Of a stretch of 64,000 nt of DNA, positions 16,688 to 24,309 are shown piece by piece; position 1 is the first letter of the stretch; each line of letters starts with the position of its first letter. Made by a program: the position numbers and the translations under genes. The stretch lies in NCBI GenBank assembly GCA_020633235.1, contig JACKEA010000005.1, positions 186,001 through 250,000 on the forward strand, written 5' to 3'. Under the pieces are notes generated by a model that saw only the letters and a program-made list of their open reading frames with translations, was not told the DNA's origin and searched no databases. This DNA comes from Polyangiaceae bacterium. Lineage in GTDB: Bacteria; Myxococcota_A; Polyangia; Polyangiales; Polyangiaceae.

Positions 16688-18550
16688 ATGGGGTTCGTGA
16701 GTACCGCCAGCTTGCTGCATCGGGAAGATCGCCTGCTGACCGCAGCGGCGCTCGTGTGTCGAGCCTTGGACTCGGCGCCACAGGGTTTCGCCGTGGTCGA
16801 TGGCGAAGGGCGCTTGCTCGCCGAGAACCGCACCCTGTCGCACTGGCACGACGGCGCGTTCTCCGCGAACGTGCCGGAGCTCGCCGGTTGTCTGGAGCGG
16901 GCACTGGCCGGAACCGCGTCGGTGCTCGATCGCGACGCGGTCCTCGGGTTGCCCCAGGAGCTCGCGCCTTGGCGCGTCGTGATGATGCCCTTCGCCGTGG
17001 GTGGAGCCGTCAGCGTGCTCGTCGAGAGCCTGGCGGAGAGCGGAGAGATGCGACGCGCCTTCGAAGCATCGGAGCAGCGCTTTCGCCTGTTGGTCGACTC
17101 CGCCGTGGACGGCATCGCCGTGCATCGCGGGGGCGTGCTGTTGTACGTGAACCCTGCGGCGGTCCGCATGCTCGGCTACTCGTCGGCGGATGGCATGGTG
17201 GGGCAATCCGTCCTGGAGTTCGTGCACCCGGAGGACCGGGAGGTGGTGCGCGAGCGGATGCGCATCGCCGAGCAGGGCGGGGAAGTGCCGCTCCGGGCGG
17301 AGCGATTTCTGCGTCGCGATGGCACGGCGGTGGACGTGGAAGCGTTGGTGTCTCGCGCTCCGGTGGAAAATGGATACGCCAGCTTCGTCTTCTTTCGAGA
17401 TGTCAGTGAGCGCAATCGCATGGCGCAGGAGCTCGAGCGAGCCAATCGCTTGGAGTCCCTGGGGCGCCTAGCCGGTAGCGTGGCGCACGACTTCAACAAC
17501 TTGATCGCCACCATGATGCGCAGTCTGGAGCTGGCGCGGGCGGAGCTCTCCCGGCCGCGGGAGGCGGCCCACGCTCTGGACGCCGCGGAGGCTGCGGCCC
17601 GTCGGGCTCGGGACGTGACCCGGCAGCTGCTCACCTTCAGCCGCGGCTCGGACGCGGACGCCACCGACGTGAACGCCAACGAGATCGTCGAGGAAGCGAT
17701 CACTCTGGTGTCCCGTGGCTCCGATCCTCGGGTTCGCTTTCGCGCCGAGCTCGCCGCCGACACGCCCTGGGTGTGGATCGGATCCTGTCAGCTCCATCAG
17801 GTGGTGCTGAACCTGCTGCTCAACGCCCGGGACGCGGTCCGCGGCGGGGGTACCGTGACCATCGCCACCCGTGAGACCCCAGACGGTCAGGTCTGGATCG
17901 AGGTCCAGGACGACGGGATCGGAATGTCTCCGGCGGTTCGCGCCAAGATCTTCGAGCCATTTTTCACCACCAAGGCGGACTCCGAGGGGACTGGGTTGGG
18001 CCTCGCCACCGCCTATGGCATCGTGCGACAAGCGGGTGGCCGCATCGAGGTGGAGAGCGAAGTGGGAGGTGGCTCCCGCTTCAGTGTCGTGCTTCCGGGA
18101 GGAGCGCCGCAGTCGGAGGTGCGTCGGGTGGAGCGAGAGGTAGGGGGGACGAAACACGGCACTCACAGGGTGCTCATCTGTGACGACGAGCTTCGCCTCG
18201 CGTCACTCACCGCTCAGCTGTTGCGGGAGCACGGCTTCGAGGCGGACACCGCCAGTGACGCCGAAGACGCCCTGGCGCAGCTGCACACCACGGGCGCGCA
18301 CTTCTCCGCGCTGCTCTTGGACGTGAACCTCCCGGGGGAGGGTTCCACGATGCTCCTGGAGCAGCTCGAGGCCGAAGGCCAGGGGCTGCCGGTAGTGCTC
18401 ACCAGCGGCTACGCCGAAGACGACGTGCCGGACGCGGTGCGCGGCCATCAGAGCGTCGTCGGCTACTTGCAGAAGCCGTACACGGTGGACGCGCTGGCCG
18501 AGGCGCTCGAGAGCGTGGTCGGCGAGGCGCGGTCAACGGCGTCAGGCTGA
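16688..18550 (+). CDS. PAS-containing hybrid histidine kinase with C-terminal receiver
   Basis: 620 residues, soluble (no membrane segment). Order: a PAS-like region (about 25-115), a clearer PAS domain (125-245, with NPAAVRMLGYS), a dimerisation/phosphoacceptor helix with His267 in SVAHDFNN, an ATPase domain (N box NLLLNARDA at 376-384, DDGIGM at 408-413, GTGLGLAT near 435), and a receiver with acidic pair Asp499/Asp500, phosphoacceptor Asp545 (LLLDVNLPG) and Lys in LQKPY. The VAHDFNN type often senses through PAS and passes phosphate to its own receiver. The ATG at 16688 is only 2 nt from GGAGG; the GTG three codons later is an equally good start. Confidence 0.92.
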   Translation: MGFVSTASLLHREDRLLTAAALVCRALDSAPQGFAVVDGEGRLLAENRTLSHWHDGAFSANVPELAGCLERALAGTASVLDRDAVLGLPQELAPWRVVMMPFAVGGAVSVLVESLAESGEMRRAFEASEQRFRLLVDSAVDGIAVHRGGVLLYVNPAAVRMLGYSSADGMVGQSVLEFVHPEDREVVRERMRIAEQGGEVPLRAERFLRRDGTAVDVEALVSRAPVENGYASFVFFRDVSERNRMAQELERANRLESLGRLAGSVAHDFNNLIATMMRSLELARAELSRPREAAHALDAAEAAARRARDVTRQLLTFSRGSDADATDVNANEIVEEAITLVSRGSDPRVRFRAELAADTPWVWIGSCQLHQVVLNLLLNARDAVRGGGTVTIATRETPDGQVWIEVQDDGIGMSPAVRAKIFEPFFTTKADSEGTGLGLATAYGIVRQAGGRIEVESEVGGGSRFSVVLPGGAPQSEVRRVEREVGGTKHGTHRVLICDDELRLASLTAQLLREHGFEADTASDAEDALAQLHTTGAHFSALLLDVNLPGEGSTMLLEQLEAEGQGLPVVLTSGYAEDDVPDAVRGHQSVVGYLQKPYTVDALAEALESVVGEARSTASG

Positions 18551-18593
18551 GCCCGATTGCCGCAGCCGAGCGCCTTCGCTACGTTGCTCGGCC

Positions 18594-19979
18594 ATGGCAA
18601 CCCGAAAGCGCGCGACCCGCGCCGACAACCACGACGGCGCGGCGCTGGTGGCCGAGCTGGAACGTCAGGGCATCTCGCGCGCCAAGATTGGCGGCTTCGA
18701 CTTGGACGGCGTGCTGCGCGGCAAGTACGTCAGTCTCGAAAAGCTCCGCTCCGTCCTCGACAAGGGGTTCGGCTTTTGTGACGTGATCTTCGGATGGGAC
18801 GTGGCGGACGTCTTGTACGACAACGCCAAGGTCACGGGCTGGCATACGGGCTATCCCGACGCCCACGCGGTGCTGGACGCCAGCACCCTGCGCCTCGTGC
18901 CCTGGGAGCCGGGGGTGGTCGCCTTCATCGCGGACTTCCGCGACGGCAGTGGCAAGGACCATCCCGCCTGCCCGCGCTCCTTGCTCAAGCGCGTGATCGC
19001 CCGCGGAGAGAAACTCGGGTTTTCGGCCAAGCTGGCCGCCGAGTACGAGTTCTTCTTCTTCCGCGAGACGCGCGACACGCTGCACGACAAGCAGTTCAAG
19101 GGTCTGACCCCGCTGGACCCCGGCATGTTCGGCTACAGCTGGGTGCGCTCCGGGCAGGACTCGGACTTGATGAGCGACCTGATGGAAGGGCTCAAGGCCT
19201 TCGACATCGGGCTGGAAGGGCTGCACACGGAGACGGGCCCGGGCGTCTACGAGGCGGCCATTCGCTACGATGACGCTCTGGCGGCGGCGGACAAGGCGGC
19301 GCTGTTCAAGTCCGCCGTGAAGCAGATCGCGCATCGTCATGGTCTCTCCGTCACGTTCATGGCCAAGTGGAACGCGGACCTCCCCGGCTGCAGCGGACAC
19401 CTGCATCAGTCGCTGTGGAAGGACGACAAGAACGCGTTCTTCGACTCCCGGGACAAGCGCGGCATGTCGAAGACGATGAAGCACTACATTGCCGGGCAAA
19501 TGGCGCTGATGCAGGAGCTGACGGCGATGTATTCGCCGACCATCAACAGCTACAAGCGCTACGTGCCGGGAGTGTGGGCGCCGCTGGTCGCTTCTTGGGG
19601 ACAGGACAATCGCACCTGCGCCATTCGTCTCATCGATCTGGGAAACGACACGTCGCAGCGCATCGAGTATCGGCAGACCGCGGCCGACATGAACCCTTAC
19701 GTGGCGATGGCGGCGTCTCTCGGTGCCGGCCTCTGGGGCATCGAGAAGAAGCTCCCGCTACCGCTGGAGACGCGCGGGGATCCCGGCAGCGAAGGCCCGG
19801 GCAAGCTACCCACCACGCTGGGCAAGGCCACGGAGCTGTTCGCCGCCAGCAAGGCGGCCCGCGCGCTCTTCGGTGCCGAGTTCGTGGACCACTACGCGCG
19901 CACCCGCGACTGGGAGGTGCGCTGCTTCGAAAAGGCCGTGACCGACTGGGAGCTGTCGCGCTACTTCGAAGTGATCTGA
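18594..19979 (+). CDS. Glutamine synthetase-family ligase
   Basis: 461 residues. The glutamine synthetase fold ligates glutamate with ammonia or an amine using ATP. An N-terminal beta-grasp domain (residues 20-125, GGFDLDGVLRGKYVS) precedes the catalytic domain, with AAEYEFFFF (metal Glu), GLHTETGPGVYEAA, GCSGHLHQSLW (ATP/metal His) and NRTCAIRLI (Arg). It is closer to the PuuA/GlnT-like branch than to housekeeping GlnA because the adenylylation-loop region is not conserved. The iron alcohol dehydrogenase gene starts 16 bp downstream, so an amine or amino-alcohol catabolic operon (gamma-glutamylation then oxidation) is a reasonable inference. Confidence 0.88.
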   Translation: MATRKRATRADNHDGAALVAELERQGISRAKIGGFDLDGVLRGKYVSLEKLRSVLDKGFGFCDVIFGWDVADVLYDNAKVTGWHTGYPDAHAVLDASTLRLVPWEPGVVAFIADFRDGSGKDHPACPRSLLKRVIARGEKLGFSAKLAAEYEFFFFRETRDTLHDKQFKGLTPLDPGMFGYSWVRSGQDSDLMSDLMEGLKAFDIGLEGLHTETGPGVYEAAIRYDDALAAADKAALFKSAVKQIAHRHGLSVTFMAKWNADLPGCSGHLHQSLWKDDKNAFFDSRDKRGMSKTMKHYIAGQMALMQELTAMYSPTINSYKRYVPGVWAPLVASWGQDNRTCAIRLIDLGNDTSQRIEYRQTAADMNPYVAMAASLGAGLWGIEKKLPLPLETRGDPGSEGPGKLPTTLGKATELFAASKAARALFGAEFVDHYARTRDWEVRCFEKAVTDWELSRYFEVI

Positions 19980-19995
19980 AAGAAGGAACCGACCC

Positions 19996-21132
19996 ATGAC
20001 CGCATTTTGGAGCTTTCCGACTCGCATCGTGTTCGGCAACGGGGAGGCGAAGCGCACCGGCGAAGAAGCCCAGGCGCTCGGCGTGCGGCGCGCGCTGGTG
20101 GTGACCGACGCCGGCGTGAAGAAGGCCGGGCTGCTCGCCGGCATCCTCGCCTCGCTCGCCGAAAAGGGCGTGGAGACGGCGGTGTTCGACGACATCGCCA
20201 GCAACCCCACGGAAGCGAACGTGGAGGCCGGCGCCAAGGCCTTCGCCGCGCACTCGGCGGACGGCATCGTCGCCGTGGGGGGTGGCTCGCCGCTGGACGC
20301 CGCGAAGCTCATCGGCGTGCGCGCCCGGAGCGACAAGAAGTGGGAAGAGCTCGACGACGCCATCGGCGGTGGTGCCCACGTGCCGGCGGGGCTCCCGCCG
20401 TTGCTGGCGCTGCCGACCACCGCCGGAACCGGCAGCGAGGTGGGTCGCGCTGCCGTGCTCACTCTGCGATCGAGCGGCCTGAAGACGGTGGTGTTCTCGC
20501 CCCACATGCTGGCCAAGGTCGCGATCCTCGATCCCGAGCTCACCCGCAGCATGCCTGCGATGACCACTGCGGCGACGGGCTTCGACGCCCTGACGCACAA
20601 CGTGGAGGCTTACCTCGCCGCCGGCGATCATCCGATGGCAGACGCCATCGCCGTGGCCGGCATCGATCTGGTGGTCAAGCACCTGCCCACCGCCGTCGCG
20701 AACGGACAGGATCTCGAAGCGCGGGGTGGCATGATGAAGGCCGCGATGATGGGCGCCGTCGCCTTCCAGAAGGGTCTCGGCGCGTGTCACTCCCTGGCGC
20801 ACCCGCTGTCCAGTGAGCATGGTCTGCACCACGGCTTGGCCAACGCCCTGTGCCTGCCCGTCGTGCTCGCCTTCAACGAAGAAGCGGCCGTCGAGCGCGA
20901 GCTGCACATCGCGTTGTTGCTCGGCGCCGACCCCGACCAAGGCGCCGCCGCGCGCGCCGTCGCGGCTTTCCGCCAAGCGCTCGGCTTGCCCGGGTCGCTC
21001 ACCGAGGTGGGCGTCACCGAGAGCATGCTGCCGACCCTCGCGGACAAGGCCTTCAAGGACGCGTGTCACCGTGACAACCCGCGGCCCTGCAGCCGCGACG
21101 AGCTGCTCGCGATGTACCGCGCGGCGCTCTGA
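19996..21132 (+). CDS. Iron-containing alcohol dehydrogenase
   Basis: 378 residues, group III NAD(P)-dependent alcohol dehydrogenase. The dinucleotide-binding motif GGGSPLDAAKLIG lies near residues 95-107, TTAGTGSEVGR near residue 140, and the iron ligands are in TGFDALTHNVEAY (Asp, His) and HSLAHPLSSEHGLHHG (two His). AAGGA precedes the ATG by 9 nt. The pair with the ligase gene suggests interconversion of an alcohol and aldehyde in the same route. An aldehyde dehydrogenase that could take the product lies far off at 56.5 kb and is not in this operon. Confidence 0.9.
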   Translation: MTAFWSFPTRIVFGNGEAKRTGEEAQALGVRRALVVTDAGVKKAGLLAGILASLAEKGVETAVFDDIASNPTEANVEAGAKAFAAHSADGIVAVGGGSPLDAAKLIGVRARSDKKWEELDDAIGGGAHVPAGLPPLLALPTTAGTGSEVGRAAVLTLRSSGLKTVVFSPHMLAKVAILDPELTRSMPAMTTAATGFDALTHNVEAYLAAGDHPMADAIAVAGIDLVVKHLPTAVANGQDLEARGGMMKAAMMGAVAFQKGLGACHSLAHPLSSEHGLHHGLANALCLPVVLAFNEEAAVERELHIALLLGADPDQGAAARAVAAFRQALGLPGSLTEVGVTESMLPTLADKAFKDACHRDNPRPCSRDELLAMYRAAL

Positions 21133-21180
21133 CTCCGCCGCGACCGCGCTGTCATGGGCCGCGGCGGGCTCCGGGGGCGC

Positions 21181-21204
21181 GCGGTTTCCGCGGCGAACCA
21201 ACAT
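21181..21204 (-). repeat. Dispersed intergenic element, copy 4 (left arm of inverted pair)
   Basis: Complement reads ATGTTGGTTCGCCGCGGAAA followed by CCGC. With copy 5 it forms a near-perfect inverted repeat of about 21 bp enclosing 26 bp, a miniature element 49 bp after the dehydrogenase stop. Confidence 0.8.
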
Positions 21205-21230
21205 AAATGCTGGAAGTCATTGGGGCTTCT

Positions 21231-21253
21231 GGATGTTGGTGCGCCGCGGAACC
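21231..21253 (+). repeat. Dispersed intergenic element, copy 5 (right arm of inverted pair)
   Basis: Reads GGATGTTGGTGCGCCGCGGA followed by ACC. It matches the complement of copy 4 except for one base and one indel. Confidence 0.8.
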
Positions 21254-21376
21254 TCGCTTTGGCACGGGCCTCGCACGGAAAACGTCCTGTCGAGAACTTG
21301 GCCCGGACGCTCTGACCATGGAAACCACGGCTGGGCCGAGATCGTTCTCGGCTTCTCGTCCGTAGGAACCATCGTC

Positions 21377-21706
21377 ATGCGCCGTCGTCGCCGAACCGTA
21401 CAGCCCGAGCCGAAGGGGGAGATGCTCCTTCGGCGAGCGTGGCGACACCGTCGCCGGGGCGAAGACCGACGCGCGATGCTGGTGCTCAAGGAAGCGTGTT
21501 GCCAGGAGAGCTCGAGCCCGCGGCTGTGGACCCTGTACGCGGCGCAGTGCGTGCGCGCTGGGCGGCGCGACGAAGCGGAGCACGCGCTGAAGCAAGCGCT
21601 GTGGCTCCGCCGGCGCGATCGTGACGATGCGCGCGTCAGGGTGATGACGGCGCTGCTCGGCCAGCTCGCCGGCGGCCAAGACAGCTTTCGCGTGCAGGCC
21701 GCCTGA
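21377..21706 (+). CDS. Small basic TPR-like protein
   Basis: 109 residues, start at the ATG preceded by AGGA 8 nt upstream. The N-terminus is Arg-rich (MRRRRRTVQPEPKGEM). The rest reads as three short helices resembling one and a half tetratricopeptide units (LWTLYAAQCVRAGRRDEAEHA). No signal peptide. No family recognised. It converges with the next small gene without a gap. The helical pattern and a plausible ribosome binding site support it as real, but evidence is moderate. Confidence 0.5.
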   Translation: MRRRRRTVQPEPKGEMLLRRAWRHRRRGEDRRAMLVLKEACCQESSSPRLWTLYAAQCVRAGRRDEAEHALKQALWLRRRDRDDARVRVMTALLGQLAGGQDSFRVQAA

Positions 21707-21997
21707 TCAGCTGGCAGCGACGGGCTCTGCTGCCGGCGCGGGCGTGGGCTCCGGCGGCTCCTTGAAAGAGAGGCCGGTGCTCTGGAACGAGCGGGTGGTG
21801 TTGCGGATGCAGAACGGGCAGAACCAGGCGACCTGGAACACGTCGTGATCCGGATGGATGCTGTGGGCGGGGGCCTCGCGGGTCAGCCGGCGACGGCGAT
21901 CCTTCGCCCAACCGGAGACCACTTGGCGGTTCTCGTCCAGCTCGGCGCCGAGCCGCGCCTGGCACTCGCAAACGGAAAGGATCGTTGCCGTTTTCAA
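21707..21997 (-). CDS. Small CxC/CxxC protein, possible zinc binder
   Basis: 96 residues if it starts at the TTG at 21997, which has GGAG 5 nt upstream; the frame stays open to 22069 but no better start appears. The sequence contains SVCECQARLG near the start and FCPFCIRN about 50 residues later, a CxC plus CxxC arrangement compatible with one zinc site. The C-terminus is Pro/Glu/Ala-rich. No family recognised. It lies between the small TPR-like gene and the tRNA gene. Confidence 0.45.
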   Translation of the reverse strand: MKTATILSVCECQARLGAELDENRQVVSGWAKDRRRRLTREAPAHSIHPDHDVFQVAWFCPFCIRNTTRSFQSTGLSFKEPPEPTPAPAAEPVAAS

Positions 21998-22133
21998 TGC
22001 TGCTCCGCTGGGCCCCGAAAAGCGGTGGCGCCCGGCCCATCGATTACTTTCGGCGGGGCTTCGGGTCAAGCATCCGGGCGCCGAAGGTGGATTGCCAGCT
22101 TCGAGGGCGGGGACTAGACTCCCCGTCCACCTT

Positions 22134-22206
22134 GCGGGACTAGCTCAGTTGGTAGAGCACAAGCTTCCCAAGCTTGGGGTCGCGAGTTCGAGCCTCGTGT
22201 CCCGCT
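22134..22206 (+). tRNA. tRNA-Gly (anticodon CCC)
   Basis: A complete cloverleaf: acceptor GCGGGAC (22134-22140) with GTCCCGC (22199-22205), D arm GCTC/GAGC, anticodon stem CAAGC/GCTTG with loop TTCCCAA (anticodon CCC, reads GGG), and a T arm with TTCGAGC. The 3' CCA is not encoded. Confidence 0.96.
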
Positions 22207-22216
22207 CCGAGTGACC

Positions 22217-22246
22217 CTTTCGCGGCAGCCAGCACTGCCGCGAAAG
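22217..22246 (+). terminator. Perfect hairpin after the tRNA gene
   Basis: 12-bp perfect inverted repeat CTTTCGCGGCAG / CTGCCGCGAAAG with a 6-nt loop, 11 nt past the tRNA. No T-run follows. Probably a terminator or processing stem. Confidence 0.55.
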
Positions 22247-22396
22247 CGTGTCCCGGGTCGGCACAGCGACGTTGCGCTTCGCAGGCGTGAGACAACCGTC
22301 ATGGCGCGTTGCCTGCGATCGACGACAATTCGTTACTAAGGCGTCCGAATCCGGGAAGGCCCCTGCTTGGGCGCACCCCGGTTGGAGCAACGATCG

Positions 22397-23791
22397 ATGC
22401 GTTCTTCTCCCATCTCCCCGCTGGCGCGGGCGTCCGCGCTCGCCCTCCGACTTCCCCTCGTGCTGCTGCCCATCTTGGTGGTGTTGAGCTGGAGCCGCCC
22501 CGCCCACGCGTACGCGTGGATGATTCGCCACGGCTACGGCGGCTGCAACGTGTGCCATGCGGATCCCAGTGGTGGTGAGCTGCTCACCGCGTACGGCCGT
22601 GCACAGGGCGACCTGCTCTTGCGCATGCACTATGGCAAGGACGACAGCTCGGCGGCGGCCAGCACCACGGACACGTCGGGTGCTTCCTTCGACTCCTTCG
22701 ACTCCTTCGACGAGGACGACGGCGGAGGTGCCGCTGCGCCGAAGGCCCACGAAGAGAAGCCCAAGGCCGAAGCGAAGAGCGAGGGCGACGACGGCGTCGC
22801 CAAGAGCGCCGCTTTCATGTGGGGCCTGTTCCCGACGCCAGACTTCCTGCTGCTCGGCGGCAGCTACCGTCACGTGGTGGTGGCCAATGCCGGGGGCGTG
22901 CGGACGTTCCCGATGCAGGCGGATCTGTACGGGCAGCTGTCCCTCGGACGCCTGCGCTTCGGCGGCAGCATTGGTGCCTCGCGGGTGGCGAACAATTCGC
23001 CCCACGCGCGCGCGGCGCAGGTCACGACGGCGAACGACGGCAACCAATGGAATCTGCTGAGCCGCACGCACTGGGTGGGTGTGGACCTGGGTGGCCAACG
23101 GCAAGTGACGGTGCGCGCGGGGCGCCTGAACCTACCGTTCGGCTTACGCATCCCGGAGCACATCATGTGGGTGCGGGATGCCACGCGCACGGATCGAGAG
23201 TCGGATCAATCCCACGGCCTGGCGGTGGCCTACAACGGCGAGAAGCTCCGGGGGGAGGTGATGGGCCTCGCGGGCAACTACCAGATCAACCCGGACAAGT
23301 ACCGAGAGCGCGGCTACAGCATGTTCATGGAGTATCGGGTGTCCACGCCGCTGGCGGTGGGCGTCTCCAGCCTGCTGACCTTCGCCAAGGCAGACGCCAT
23401 CACCCGAGAGCAAGACAGCACCACGCGCGGTGCCCACGGCGCCTTTGCCCGTATCGTGATCTCGGAGCCGCTGGTGCTGCTGGCGGAAGGGGACGTGCTG
23501 CACCTGTCGCGTCACACCATCGGCTACACCGGTCTGGCGCAGCTGGACTGGGAGCTGGTTCAGGGTCTGCACCTGATGCCCGCCGCGGAGGTGCTCGACG
23601 CGGGCCACCGCACCACTCCACCGGGGCCCGGCCTGCCGGAGCTCGACAAGGTTCCCGGCGCCGGGCAGCCGGGCTTCGGAGGCTGGCTCTCCGCCGACTG
23701 GTTCTTCTTGCCGCACCTCGAAGCACGGGTCGATGCCATTGGCCGCCAGAACGGCGGCATGTTCATGGTGCAGCTGCACGCCTACTTGTGA
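22397..23791 (+). CDS. Outer-membrane beta-barrel protein with N-terminal c-type haem motif
   Basis: 464 residues. ATG at 22397 with GGAG upstream; signal peptide ending near PAHAYA (residue 40). CNVCH at residues 50-54 is a single c-type haem attachment site. Residues 80-130 are an acidic Ser/Lys-rich linker. From about 135 to the end there are alternating amphipathic strands rich in Tyr/Gly/Arg ending in VQLHAYL, as in a porin-like barrel. The haem domain and barrel are fused in one chain, unlike the separate porin and multihaem cytochromes of known metal reducers. The next gene, 8 bp on, encodes another CxxCH protein, so an outer-membrane redox pair is inferred. Confidence 0.7.
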   Translation: MRSSPISPLARASALALRLPLVLLPILVVLSWSRPAHAYAWMIRHGYGGCNVCHADPSGGELLTAYGRAQGDLLLRMHYGKDDSSAAASTTDTSGASFDSFDSFDEDDGGGAAAPKAHEEKPKAEAKSEGDDGVAKSAAFMWGLFPTPDFLLLGGSYRHVVVANAGGVRTFPMQADLYGQLSLGRLRFGGSIGASRVANNSPHARAAQVTTANDGNQWNLLSRTHWVGVDLGGQRQVTVRAGRLNLPFGLRIPEHIMWVRDATRTDRESDQSHGLAVAYNGEKLRGEVMGLAGNYQINPDKYRERGYSMFMEYRVSTPLAVGVSSLLTFAKADAITREQDSTTRGAHGAFARIVISEPLVLLAEGDVLHLSRHTIGYTGLAQLDWELVQGLHLMPAAEVLDAGHRTTPPGPGLPELDKVPGAGQPGFGGWLSADWFFLPHLEARVDAIGRQNGGMFMVQLHAYL

Positions 23792-23799
23792 GGACGACG

Positions 23800-24264
23800 A
23801 TGAAGAAGACCGTTTCAGCTCTGGCGTTCGCTCTCACCCTCACCCTGGCGGGCGCTGCGTTCGCGCTTCCGGAGTTCGCCAAGAAGCTCTCGGACGTGGC
23901 CAACACGCCCTGCGACGTGCGTTGTTCGATGTGCCACGTGGACGATGCGGGCGGTGGACCGGTGGTGCAGCCTTTCGTGAACACGCTGTACGACAACTTG
24001 TGGGACGGCAGCGCGGATGGCCTCAAGCCGGCCATCGACAACATGCGCGCCAGCGGCGCCGACAGCGACAACGACGGCGTGAGCGACACCGACGAGCTCG
24101 AGCAGGGGCTGGATCCCAACATGGCGGGCGCCAGCGACCTGTGCGGTCCGGCCATGGGATGCGGTGCGCACGTGGAGCCGCGAGGCAACGTGGACGGCTG
24201 GGCGGGGCTGGCTGCGGCCCTGGTCGGGGCCGTGCTTTTGTGGCGTGGCCGTCGTTCGAGCTGA
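23800..24264 (+). CDS. Small exported CxxCH protein with Ca-binding repeat and C-terminal anchor
   Basis: 154 residues. ATG with AGGA close by, 8 bp after the barrel gene, so co-transcribed. Signal peptide to about residue 22 (AAFALP). CSMCH at 42-46 is a single c-type haem site. DSDNDGVSDTDELEQGLDPN (about residues 87-106) is a TSP3/EF-hand-like calcium loop. The C-terminus has CGPAMGCG, then a hydrophobic helix and GRRSS, resembling the MYXO-CTERM surface-sorting tail although the Cys-to-helix spacing is longer than usual. It is probably the exported electron-transfer partner of the barrel protein. Confidence 0.72.
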   Translation: MKKTVSALAFALTLTLAGAAFALPEFAKKLSDVANTPCDVRCSMCHVDDAGGGPVVQPFVNTLYDNLWDGSADGLKPAIDNMRASGADSDNDGVSDTDELEQGLDPNMAGASDLCGPAMGCGAHVEPRGNVDGWAGLAAALVGAVLLWRGRRSS

Positions 24265-24309
24265 CCGGGGTATCGCGATCGGCGGCCGGGTCTACTAACG
24301 TGAGCTGGG

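Noticed and set aside
18594..21132. Operon considered as nitrogen-assimilation glutamine synthetase
   Set aside because: Sequence is closer to the amine-ligating branch, and the partner is an alcohol dehydrogenase rather than a nitrogen regulator.
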